Below are positions 10,125 through 21,523 of a DNA stretch of 64,000 bases, piece by piece. Below the pieces are notes generated by a model. It was given only the letters and a program-made list of their open reading frames with translations, ran no database searches and was not told the origin of the DNA. Position 1 is the stretch's first letter. Each line of letters begins with the position of its first letter. Both the position numbers and the translations under genes were made by a program. Source of the stretch: Gelatoporia subvermispora B (Eukaryota > Basidiomycota > Agaricomycetes > Polyporales > Gelatoporiaceae); the NCBI GenBank assembly GCA_000320605.2, contig KB445796.1, forward strand, positions 1,497,698 to 1,561,697, given 5' to 3'.

Positions 10125-10507
10125 GCTCCTTGGTTGGTCGTACGCAAAAGGACAACTTTAGGCCGTGGCGCGTTCTAGTAGCATTTGACAGAGTACACTT
10201 CAAGTCGAATTGCGACTTGCTGATAGGCGCGATGTTGCCCGTGCTTGTAGATGAATCGGAGTAGCAGTACGACTCACCATAGAGGGCATTTTTCAAACTG
10301 TCCTTGTCGCAGTCAAATGGCTGCACCAGACTCTGCGCATGGTTGAACTTACTGATGGTCCTTCGCATGACGTCACGCGTAAGCTGTGCGCCTACTGACT
10401 GTGCATCGCGCGCGTTTGCTTTTCTCGATCTCGCTTTGCACTCTGTGTAGCGGCATACCCTAGCATATCATATCCCGCGCCAAATGGTCGCTCATGTATA
10501 AGACACT

Positions 10508-12795
10508 ATGTCCTTCCTGGTCAGCAACCACTCTCGCGCTACGTTAACTTATTGCCAGTGGCCCAGCTTGCGACTTCCTCCGCGCAAGTTCAACTCTTTG
10601 ATCATCAACTTTGAGCCAAAGCAATGTAGCAATGCGGCATACAGTGGACTTGCTATCCAACATGTCGACCTTCTGGAGAGGTATCGGGGGCTTGTAGCTC
10701 TGGGAAAGATTCAATACGACGAGGAACAGATCAGAGTGATCATGCAGGTCAGATTTCGACTTCCTCGTACAAATCTCCCGCGGTCAGCACTCATCGTGGA
10801 GGCCGTAGCTTAGAAGGCTGCAAAAAGAACTCGAAGGTTATACCCCGCCTGCATTGGCAACTCATTATCTTGACGACTGGTCGTCCGGAGCGAGGGCTCG
10901 CCAGGCTCAGCAGGCTGAAGACGAGTATTCTTGGTGGCAAGCGTCTGAAGACCCAGAACTGAACAATGCGAAATCTCATTCCCTCGTTCGTGTGAGGACA
11001 CATGCGGAAGAGATTGCAGATCTAGACACGCCCAAGGTACGACCATTCTCTGGATGTTCTAGCTACAAGCGCTATCTTACCGTGGCGTAGGGATTGCTGG
11101 TCACCGGGCCTCCTGGATCTGGGAAGAGTTTCCTCATCGACCTCTGGTTCTCAGCTGTTCCCACGCCGTACAAGGCAAGGAAGCACTACAACCAGATAGT
11201 ACTCGAATTGTACAGGGCCGTCTGGGAGGAGACGAAGAGACGTATGGCAAGTGCGAAGCACGACAGCGCAGATGCATCGTCGCCTGCGCCTGTGGCTTGG
11301 AACAGGTCAGTCAAGCAGCGATGGATGGATGCTCTGGCTTCAGGCGAACTGCCTAAGCGATGGTTCCGACGACCTGGCATGTTCTTCTCCGCTCCATCTG
11401 GAGCGCAGCCCACGATCGCGTTTGTAGTGGCTAGGCGACTGTTACTCCGTCATTGGCTTCTCGTCTTCGATGAGGTCCAGTTGCTCGACGTGTCGAGCGC
11501 GACCCTTCTCGCGGATGTGCTCTCGTGGTTTTGGCGGATGGGCGGGGTCGTTGTCGGGAGCTCGAACAAGGTGCCCGATGATCTGTATAAGAATGGTGTG
11601 CAACGAGACCGTCTAGAGCCATTCGTTGAGGCACTCAAACTGCGATGCCCGCTTGTCACTATGGGGTCCGAACATGACTGGAGGGCCAAGAAGTCAAGTT
11701 CGGGGATAGACAAGACTTGGTATCTCGTTGGGCAAGAAGAGAAATTCATGGGGAAATTACGCTCCTTTGGATCGCCCGAGTCTGGTCGGTGCTTTTGCAC
11801 TTATCGTTTGATCGACAATGAATCCATCTGCAGTATCTGAGCCTCAAAATGTTGTGGTATTTGGCCGGTCACTGCATATTCCATGGTCCCTAGATGGCGT
11901 TTGCAAATTCACCTTTAATGAGCTGTGCGACGAGGTTGGTTGATTGACAGTCAATCGGCATTCCCATATAAAGACTCACTGACGTTGGGATAGTCATTAG
12001 GACCTGCGGACTATATCACGATTACGTCAACGTTCCACACTGTGGCAATTTCCGACATACCGGTGCTGAAACTCTCTGCCAAGAATCAAGCGCGGCGCTT
12101 CATCTCCCTAATCGACGCCCTCTATGAGGCTCGTTGCCGACTGATATGTCTAGCAAAAGCTCTGCCGGAGGAGCTGTTCTTCCCGGATACTTCAACGCAA
12201 GGCTCCGGGACACAGGGATCTGACTCACCAACCAACACGACGGATGTGATAATGGCCGAAGCATTCTCAGAATCGCAGGAGGTGTATCGACCTAACGTGT
12301 CCTCGTACGACGCGCCCAGCATGACTGAGCCCCGAGCCCCTACTCCGACGGTAGTCGCGTTGGACAAGCTCTCGATTTTCTCTGGTAAGCTATGCCCTTA
12401 AAGCATCAGGAACAATTAGACGATGACCACACCTAGGGAAGGACGAGCAATTCGCTTTCAAGCGGGCGCTGTCCCGTCTACTCGAGATGACAAGTGACAG
12501 CTACGCGCAGGAGGAGACATGGGTGCCGCTTCCCCCCAACGAGAGAAAGTGGGAAATTCCTGCTGACGGCGGAGATGGGTCGATGCATCAGCCAGTAGAT
12601 GCGCCGGACAACCTTTCAGATGAAAGAGCGAAGCATTGGGTGAACGAGCATGATCAAGTGCGCCCAGATGCACCACAGATCCGCGACACGCATGTGTGGG
12701 GCATGTCAGATGACTGGCAAGCCTTCCCTTCGCAAGACCCGAGGTCACTTCCAACTCCTCTCGGGAGGCGAGGACCAGGGATTAGTGGGCCGTAA
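10508..12795 (+). CDS. AFG1: AFG1/LACE1-type mitochondrial AAA ATPase
   Basis: Six exons (10508-10747, 10809-11036, 11091-11784, 11834-11934, 11994-12384, 12437-12795) give 670 residues in one frame. AFG1 is an AAA+ ATPase of the inner mitochondrial membrane linked to turnover of mitochondrially encoded respiratory subunits. Walker A is GPPGSGKS near residue 162, split from the N-terminal part by an intron just before GLLVTG. Walker B is LLVFDEVQLLD. AFG1 landmarks such as the DDW/WWQ segment before the P-loop, SSNKVPDDLYKNGVQRDRL, and the late TSTFHTV...RRFISLIDALYE block are all present. The C-terminus is longer and more acidic than in yeast. A TATA-like TGTATAAG sits at 10495-10502, only 6 bases from the ATG used, so the true start may lie further downstream. 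Confidence 0.85.
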
Positions 12796-13778
12796 TGTGC
12801 CACCTGTCACTAGACACTGCACTAAGATCTGGGAATGGCTCTGTCTTCGCAAGATAGACGAGAGGCCCATCTTGCTCTAGCGGCAAAGATAGCTACACAT
12901 GGCGCAGAGCACCGTTCCCTAGAATTCAGGTGTATTGGCTGCACGACGTGCAGACATGATCGGTGCGGGATTCACTGTTCTTTATTACCGTAGTCGTTAC
13001 TCGACTGCATGAGCAATATCCAAAGGGCTCATTTCAGAGAGCTACTACCGACGACTCTGCCCCGTTCAAACAACTCTCCGTGAGCCAAACAGGCCAAGTG
13101 GATATAATGTGGAGTCCGGGCGGCATTGTCTGTCACGACCTTTCCGGTCTGCAAACTCACCGGTGACATCCAGGCCCTCAATCGCTTGCCAAACACTTGC
13201 AACGGCGGCTCTTCCGATTAGTATCCCACCAACATAGTCAATTCGTAATTGTTGCGCAGTTATTTGACCTGGTATTCAATTGTGCTACCGATTGCATTCG
13301 ACTACATGCGTGAGAACCGGCTGTCGAGCTACCATTCTTGAGACCTCGTGTGTGCGGAGATCTCATACCCCCGCAGAGGCACTCCCTTCCATTCATCCTG
13401 TAAGTTCTCTGTCACTACCAAGGGCCCTTGTCTAACATCAGATTCTAGACTCATGCCTCCCACCGAAGTACACCTGGTGTTGGGGCACGCATGTACACTG
13501 ACGGCGACGTTAGTTTGCCGACACAGACAGCTTGTTAGATCGGGCACAGCTCGCTTGCGACTACGTCGGCCTAATTTAGATGCGTCGTATTTCCTCCCAG
13601 CGAGTTCCGCCTCACGTATGACAAGGCAACGTCGAATATGTATAAAGCTTGTAGTCTAAGCTATTCCCTCAGGCTCATCAACATCTCTCCACTGCAAACC
13701 ATCATTACTGCTTGACTTCGTGAGATATACGCTACGTTCGCTGCTGAACCCTACTGATCACGACTTCTAGATTTCATA
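12796..13778. other. intergenic, 983 bp
   Basis: No open frame here has family support or codon use like the neighbours. It should hold the 3' end of AFG1 and the promoter of the next gene. The sequence TATAAAGC at 13640 (plus) is a possible TATA box, about 140 bases before the next ATG. Confidence 0.4.
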
Positions 13779-16700
13779 ATGTGTGTAGGCGAAAACAACG
13801 CTCCTCAGGCCGTGCATTACATCAACTCTCAGCTCTCTGCCCTGTACGACAACGCACTGTCATGCATCAGAGATCACAATAATGCACAAAGGCATGAGGA
13901 AACGTACAGTATGTTCACCATGTCTGGCCCATCTTTCGATACTGATTATGGGCCATTCAGGATATGCCCATGCTCTGGCGGGCTTCGATTATGGCAGGTT
14001 CCGCGCGGGAGAGCTGATCAATCAAGAGGAAATGATGTTTCACGTTGAATTCGGAAAGCCATATCTTGAGTTCATTTGCAATCATGACTTGATCCTCCAT
14101 CTCAAGATCAAGAAGGGTCGCTACTATCCTGATCACTCAAAGGTGATCTACGTCACTGACAAGTATGTGCATGCAGTCTCCTCCTGACAGTTCTAGAGAC
14201 TTACACACTTACAGGCAACGTGTGCAGTACCTCAACGATGTCGATGTCGCTTTCCGTATTCCCTTCGACAGCCGCAAGTTAAGCGGAAGAGACGGAAAAA
14301 TTGGGAACGGTCCGAACCAAATTAGGTTCGTGATCATGGAACTACTCAGTAAGCCTCACTCGTTACTTCGTCCCGCCAAAGGATTGGACAAGTGAACATA
14401 AATTTGTTGCAGAGGCCCAGCTTCAAACCCTCCAACCTGACGCACATAACGGAAAAGGCTCGCTCATGTTCTATCTCACCAAGTATCTCGAGCTTCTCCA
14501 GAGCGCTGGCAACCACGTCTTATTTTCTCTTCCCGACTTCGACGATGATGACCTGCAGGTCAAGATCAACTATTCGCTCATGGCGAACAGGGTGCAGCAA
14601 CACACGGACCTATTTGGAATCGGCATCGAGAAGATCAACGCCTATCTGTCGTCCGCGTGGTTGAAAGCGGCTATGCTCGCCAATCAGTCCGCGAACAAGA
14701 CGCCTCACTGGCAGACATATTGTCTCGCTGAGTTCAAAACTGCCTGGATCGCACGCAGGGAGAATTCCATTCATTTCCATGTCAAACTTGGTGCTCCCCG
14801 CATTCATGCGATCTGTTCTCGTGAAGCTGTGCTATATTTCAACGTCAAGGATGTCTCCTTCTATGACGGTTTATTGGATACAGAGCAAGTCACGAAATCA
14901 GCGCCTCCCATGCACAACGTACTAACTATCATTCAGGGAGCCTCGGAAATATGGCAAATGGACAATCGCCCTTCTGGTTCGCCTCATACCGGAATCTGAG
15001 GGAGGCCGCGTTACTCGCTGCAGACTCGATATTAGCTGTAGGTTCAATATGGTCGCCCTCTCAATTCGCGTCCTGATCCCTTGTCACAGCTGCGGAGATC
15101 CACTGGAAGCTCTGCAAATTTTCTGGTCTTAGCCTGCACGATGCAGAAGCTCAGGAATTGGCCGAACACTTCGTCGAATTCTTCAGATTGGAATACCTGG
15201 AGATACTGGAGAGCCTGGAGTACCACATCGTCTGGAAGGAGACTGAGAACGTGTTCAGTTTCGGCAGCGAGAGCGACGGCGAACTGGATGGTGGATCCTT
15301 CTACCACAATGTCGGAGAAGAAGAGGTCGAGGGCGGCGCCACTGGTGTAGTCGTCAGCAGGAAGGTCGTTACCTGGAAGGAGATCATCGCGAACACAGTC
15401 ATGCATGGCTTCGACCACGTCATTGCTCTGTCACAGGCTTCGATCGATGCGCACTTCGCCGCACTCTGGTCGGCATACGCAGCGAAGAGCGGGCACTATG
15501 CGTCTATCCTCGGGAAGTGGCAGTTCGGGGAGTATTTCTCAGCGAATCTCAGGCCTATCATGGTGCGCCTCTTGAGCAACAATCGTGCCCTCGTCTCGTT
15601 CTCGTTGGAGAGTGGGCACTCGTACGTGCTGAAAGATCACGATTATGACGAATCCGTCTCAGCTGAGTGAGTGTCTCGACATATATCATGGCTTGCTATT
15701 CCTGACGCCATAGCACATCCAGAGAGAAGTACAATTTCGAGAACTGGCGCTTGTCCTTCGAAGTGGGCTTGAAGGAATGCAGGCATGAAGAGCTCGAACT
15801 TTCGGAGGCTTGGCTATCGAAATTCACAGAGACCGAACTTTGGAGGCAGCACGGTAACTTGACGGACCGTTACCTCAAGCATATTTATCTCGATTTTGAG
15901 AGTGAGTATTCGCCCTCTCGTATCCATTGATCCACTCATTGTATGTGACATATCGCAGCCGCTGAATTCGTGCACGAGTTCTCGCGCTTCGACGGATTGT
16001 CCCACCACGAGGACGACAGCCCCATTGAGAAGGTCCAGGCGGCAGTGCACTACTTCCAGGAACATTACTTCCCGCAATTGACACAGTCTGGTTTGCATCT
16101 GCTATACACAATCCCTGTGTGGACTATCCGCGACCACATCCCGGCGCACGCAATGACAGCAGCGTCGTTCCATGTCTATTCGAAGCTCACCGTCACACGG
16201 CACAACTGCGTCCACATTGCACCTTCCCTCGAGCCTGTCCTTGTTGTCATCGGCATGACCGGCCACCGCGAATTCCCTGCAAGTCGGCTTGAATTCTCTT
16301 CTGCTTGGGTCGCTCGCGCCAACTCGGGTGTCTCCTACGGCACCCTCGCGATTTCAAAACAGATCTTCATGGACCGCTTCCTGGAGCTCTTCTCGGAGAT
16401 TAACCGGCACACCACGATTGTCCCGGTGTTTAACGGCATCGAGAGCGACAAGTGGCAGCTGCAGCTCACGACATGGGCCAAGCACCAGTTCCGCAAGCAG
16501 AAGAAATGCGAGTGGAAGATTAGGAGCGAGCGGGATGGTTTCGTGAAGTATGCTTGGGAACACCGTGATGTCTGGCGCTACGAGCACGAAGGTAGCGCAG
16601 GGGATATCGTCAATGGTGTCTACTCGGTGACCAGTGCGTCCTATACCGGTGGTTACAGCTACAAATACTTACGACGTCTTACAGGTGTCACAAAGAACTA

Positions 16701-17497
16701 CATGGAGCTCCCTACCGCCTTCAGGAACAGGAGCTTGGAGATCAAGGTCTGGGGCGAGAGCCAGCTCGAGTTATCGTTTGATAGCAGTAAGAACGTCAAG
16801 GGCTGGAGGCACGTTGATTCCATAAGTGAGGGCCACTCGATGCTGATCCCTCCCCAGCACTAAGTCCTCCGCAAGATGGGATGCTTCCCTAGACATCGTA
16901 ACCGAGCACGGTGGTCTAAAGGTCCAGGTCCAGGGATCACAGATCCCGCAGGTCGAAATGGCGAAGGTCGAAGGAGACGCTGCGGCGTCTGTCTTTAGCT
17001 TCTGCGAGAACCCGGAGAAGCTGCTGCGGCAGCACCTGCCGCAGGAAGTCGACTTCGGCCTCATGGTGCATGAGCTCAAGGCATTCGAGGGCAGCTGGCG
17101 TACTTTCTATGCGGGCACCACCGCGTTCACGCTGGCCAACCCCGTGTTCAATCAGGAGGGTGATCTTCTCTTCGAGCTGAGCCTGCAAGGACACCAGACC
17201 GTCCCGGCGCTGGCTGCTATTTCGCGCCCCGGAACTCTTGGTGTGGGAACGCCTGGGTCGAGGCCGTCGACGATAGGCCGCTCGTCATCCTGTACGTCAC
17301 GGTGCTTTTCGTATAAGCTCCTGCTCAGTACTGACGTCCGTTATGCAGTCTTTGCAAAATTGAAGGAGGCAGTTTTTGACGAAGTGACTAGTCTCACAGG
17401 AGCTGGGGCTGCTGCCAACAGGAATGGGAGGATTCAAGAGGAAATCGAGCGTCGTACGACGGAGTTGTCGTACGAGGAAACCCACGTCGAGATGTGA
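13779..17497 (+). CDS. large protein of repeated alpha/beta modules, function unknown
   Basis: Eleven exons (13779-13908, 13961-14162, 14215-14348, 14413-14888, 14941-15037, 15090-15666, 15714-15901, 15959-16633, 16685-16812, 16865-17291, 17349-17497) join in phase to 1060 residues. I see no signal peptide or membrane segment. A module appears at least three times: an Ile-Asn/Asp helix (HYINSQLSALY; EKINAYLSSAW; QASIDAHFAALW) followed 30-60 residues later by a strand-rich stretch (FHVEFGKPYLEFIC; FHVKLGAPRIHAIC; FSANLRPIMVRLL). The C-terminal third contains PVFNQEGDLLFELS and a Ser-rich linker, then a short helical tail. The helix-plus-curved-sheet pattern could suggest a TULIP-type lipid-binding fold, as in the bacterial OrfX/P47 group, but that is only an idea. 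The splice between 16812 and 16865 uses an unusual CTAAG acceptor. Confidence 0.75.
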
Positions 17498-18407
17498 ACT
17501 TTGGAGAGTAAGATCACGATGCAAGCTTGATCCCTCTATCGAGTTACTACAATTGTAATATCGTCTCGACATGTCTTTGGCCCTACATTTTTCGTTGCTG
17601 TACCTATCGCTGTATCATTGTGGTCCACTGGTGTCCGACCCATACGACTACCACGTCTCGCTATTACGGTGGATCATTATGGTCTTGCACAATCACATAA
17701 CAAACTACTTTATGTCCTGTCTTTTCCCCCTTACGAATAGCTTGTGGTCGGACTCTAGTATCGGATGATGTTAAGATCACGAATCAACACGGGAGTGGCC
17801 ATAACAATAAATTGCACCAAATATACTCGTATCATATTGCAGCAAAACCATCAGTCAGATCGAAGTACCTCCTCGGTGTTTGTGTCTCACACCCGGATGA
17901 TCGACAACACCATCCGGGTATGGGACAGTGTACGTTAGAGAATACTGATCCGCCGATCTTGAGCTTGGCAGCAACTCAGCTGCGATCCTCAGCGAGCCTT
18001 GCCCGCTTGGGAGACTAGTAGTCTTATTCTTCCGATCGATGTTCATACAGGAACAACCGTGAGGACGGCCATGGGGACTCAGAGCGGGATGACCGATAAC
18101 GGGAGGGGTGAGCAGTGAGCGGGGATGGGAGCAGAATGGAAGGGGAGACTCAGTCACCATGAACCTCTTTATAGGCCTTCCCGCGTCAGCCTGTGTACTT
18201 GGAAGCGCAGCAAGGTATGACGTGTACAAATACCCCGATAAGACCCGATAACGATTGATCCGTCGGGCACGCATCGTGGTCGTAAAGCACTCGCACATAG
18301 CTCAAGCAATGAAAAGAGCGAATGTTCTCTTTCAGAACATCCGGGATCGGAACTCTAGAAGCTTCACGACAGACGACATTCGTGTCAGAGAAATAAGCAC
18401 GAAAAAG
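17498..18407. other. intergenic, about 900 bp
   Basis: Nothing coding is supported. It separates the 3' end of the repeated-module gene from the tRNA-Val on the opposite strand. Confidence 0.4.
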
Positions 18408-18481
18408 TGAGTCGACCCAGGTTCGAACTGAGGACCTTCTGTGTGTTAGACAGATGCGATAACCAACTACGCCATCGACCC
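18408..18481 (-). tRNA. tRNA-Val (AAC)
   Basis: On the minus strand the 74 nt fold as a cloverleaf. The acceptor stem is GGGTCGA/TCGACTC with one G-T pair. The D arm contains TAGTTGGTTA. The anticodon stem TCTGT/ACAGA closes the 7-nt loop CTAACAC with anticodon AAC. The T arm is CTCAG-TTCGAAC-CTGGG and the discriminator is A. There is no intron and CCA is not encoded. It lies 137 bases upstream of the UTP25 start, in the opposite direction. Confidence 0.92.
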
Positions 18482-18618
18482 TTCACTTACATACCGGTAC
18501 AGTCACGCTATTATACGTGGCCTTGCACTCGAAGTACTCCTAATCCTCATATGCTACTCACTCAGACTCGCCATCCTACAGCTTTTAAGACGTTCTCTTA
18601 TATCTCGTCTTCGTGGAC

Positions 18619-21082
18619 ATGGCTGTAGACGACAAGAATGCAACTACTACACGGCTATTGACTCTGCTCAACGTGTCGGCCACAAAAAGCCTCAAGCGAA
18701 AATACACCTTGCAAGAACCGCAGCGAGCTGAGAAACTGAACAAAAGGCGCAATGTGCAGCTCGTGACATCTGACGAAGAGGAACTCGTTTCTACTGCTGA
18801 AGACCAACCGGATGAACCACATGCGGACAGCGACAACGGGGACCGGGACCGGGAGGATGATGTCGAAGACGCAGACGAGGCGCAAGGTGCGTAGGTCGAG
18901 TGCCTCACATGGAAAGGCTTATTGAGTTATGGGACCACTCAGATGCCGCAGACTCATATGAGACACATTTTGGCTCGAACTCATCCGTGCTTACGTCCAC
19001 CGCCAGGGAGGCTGTTGATCGCCGAGCTTGGACGGCTACAAGAGAGAAGTGTGGTAGACTGGGAACGGTTGTGCAAATGCTACCCGAGGGGCCGCCAGCT
19101 TCGGAGTGGAAAAGGGACCGTCAGAAGGTTGGCTGTTTGCTTGATCCCCCTTGCTGTTACTAACTTTTGCATAGATCCCTGAAAAGTTGAGAGAATCATT
19201 CGATGCGAGACAGTCTAAGCTGCCGCGAGGTACGTGATGTAGGTGCTTATGTTTTTCAGGGAACTCACTTGACCGTTCGAGGTATCAGAATTGGCTGAGA
19301 TGCAGAATGACATGTTGGCCGTGCTATCTTCTCAGCGAGATCTATATGTCACAAAAACAAGTTTAGACACGCATGCTAGTATGCGGGAGGCGATAACTCT
19401 GCATGCGTTAAACCATGTTACAAAGTAAGCACTGACCTCTGTTCGCTATGCTTGCATCTGATATACTCCACAGAAAGCGTCGCCGCGTTCTGAAGAATAA
19501 CGAACGACTTGCACATGCCGCCAAGGCTGGCAATCCTGCCCCCGAAGATGTCCAAGATCAGGGCTTCACTCGACCATCCGTCCTCATCCTTCTACCCTTC
19601 CGCTCCTTCGCACTCAAGTGGCTGACTGCACTTACTGCCCACACGCCCACACCCGCGTATCAGGTTGAAAACAGGTCGCGGTTTGAGAATGAGTACGGCT
19701 TACCACCCAATGCAGTCGACAAGCTTGCAACAGCGGAACCGGGGGCGTACCCAGGGGACCACGTTGAGATGTTCAAGGGGAATGTGGACGATAGCTTCAG
19801 AGTCGGCATCAAACTGACGCGGAAGAGCGTAAAGTTGTTCGCGGACTTCTATGGATGTGATATTATTTTGGCCAGCCCACTAGGTTTACGCCTGTCGATC
19901 GAAAAAGAGAAGTGCGTGTGTATCATATTTTCGCGGCTGGCTAGCTTTGACATGGCATCAGAAATGCGGACTTCCTGTCATCCATTGAGATCCTTGTTGT
20001 TGATCAAATGGACGCCCTCACTATGCAAAACTGGGATCATATGCAGGTGAGCGCCCTATACTACACAGGTCGGGGTGTCCTGGACCACTCACCGTCCCAA
20101 AGTTCATTTTCCAGCATCTCAATCAGCTTCCGAAGGAGTCGCACGACGTTGACTTCTCCCGCATCAAGCCATGGTATCTGGATGCCCAGTGCGTATTTGT
20201 TCTGCCTATCGTTGTGCATTAGCTGACTCTTCCATCTGCAGCGCGGCATATCTACGGCAGTCTATCCTTCTGAGTGCATACGAGACGCCGGAGATGCGAT
20301 CCCTTTTCAACCATTCGTTGAAGAACGTCGCGGGCAAATTCAGAACGGAGAGACGGTGGTTACCCGTGGAGGTTCCTGAGGGCATTCAGCAGGTATGCTT
20401 CCTCCTCCCTCGGACAAGTCTCCGCCATTCTAATCTACTATTCTGTAGGAATTCGTGCAATTTGACTGTGTTTCACCCAAGGATGAGACGGAGAAGCGCT
20501 TCCAATATTTCACGACGCAGGCACGTACTGTAGAGATACTCGTGTTTACTCAGCGGCTCAATGTTGTACACAGCTTCTTCCGTCTATCCTCAAGTCAGCT
20601 GTTCAGAGTGTTAACACAGTTGTCTTTGTACCATCGTCCTTCGACTTCATTCGGGTACAGAACCACTTCAAGAAGAATACTGGAGTATCATTCGCTGTTC
20701 TTTCAGAGTACTCTTCAAATCAGGACATCTCTCGCGCTCGTCAAGCGTTCTTTCTGGGAAAGAAGTCGTTCCTTCTCGTCAGTGAACGTTTCCACTTCTT
20801 CCGGAGGTTCGTGCAAAATTCCAGACTTGCGAATGAATGGCGACGCGAGACTGACAGATGGACAGATACAAGCTCAGGGGCATTCGAAACCTGATCTTCT
20901 ACGGACCGCCTGATCATCCTCAATTCTACACGGAATTCCTGTCATATCCGTTTCTCGACGATAACGTAGATGCGTCTGATGTGACGTGTAAGGTGCTTTA
21001 CTCTAAGTATGACTGGATGCGTTTGGAGCGGATTGCGGGGACGGAAGGCGCTACTGCGTTGGTCAAGCGGGGGTCCTCATAG
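18619..21082 (+). CDS. UTP25: UTP25 (DEF/DUF1253), small-subunit processome factor
   Basis: Eleven exons (18619-18886, 18943-19127, 19175-19229, 19289-19424, 19474-19911, 19962-20046, 20103-20188, 20242-20392, 20449-20529, 20574-20806, 20866-21082) give 644 residues. UTP25 is a nucleolar DEAD-helicase-like protein of the U3 snoRNP/SSU processome, needed for early 18S pre-rRNA cleavage. Seen here: an acidic Asp/Glu N-terminal region (residues about 50-95), then family blocks [17 protein letters not shown], the [12 protein letters not shown]...K region, [25 protein letters not shown], and the helicase-C-like [17 protein letters not shown] and [17 protein letters not shown] true Walker A is absent, as is normal for this family. 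The ATG at 18619 is the first in frame. The intron at 19230 uses the acceptor GTATCAG; the one at 20530 begins GTAGAG. Confidence 0.88.
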
Positions 21083-21523
21083 ATCTAACGTGTACTTAAT
21101 CGAGGCCTGTAGTATCGTTTCTACTTCTCTGTTCTGTTTGGTAGCTCGAGTGCCTGAGGCAATTGTTTGTGTCACGAGGGCTCCGCACAGCCACAGACGC
21201 GACGCGAGGTCGTGATCTGAACGCGCCCCTGGCGCATCCTCGATACTAGACGCGTGCTCGTCTAAGCTGTTCGCCGTCCGACCATGCTTACACAACGTTC
21301 CTAATTTCGTACCAATGCTCTGCCCAATGCTTTCTGCTTGCACTCATATTCCCTGAATGACCTCTGCAGTTGTATGAATATTTCGTTAGCTAGCATCGCC
21401 CACCGGAACTCAGTACGAGTCCTCTTACGCTTCGGCGAGGCTGCTTGCGGCCTGTCCAGATATACCGTCGCAGTCACATCCGCAAGATTTCCACACTGTT
21501 CCTTTTCATCATCTACCAAAGCC
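21083..21523. other. intergenic between UTP25 and TOP3, 441 bp
   Basis: Short spacer between two same-strand genes. It must contain the UTP25 3' end and the TOP3 promoter. I see no clear TATA box and no coding sequence. Confidence 0.4.

Noticed and set aside
18887..18942. Possible frameshift between the first and second UTP25 segments
   Set aside because: A 56-nt GT-AG intron (donor 18887, acceptor at CACTCAG) joins the segments in phase as DEAQ-DAADSYE, so no lesion is needed.
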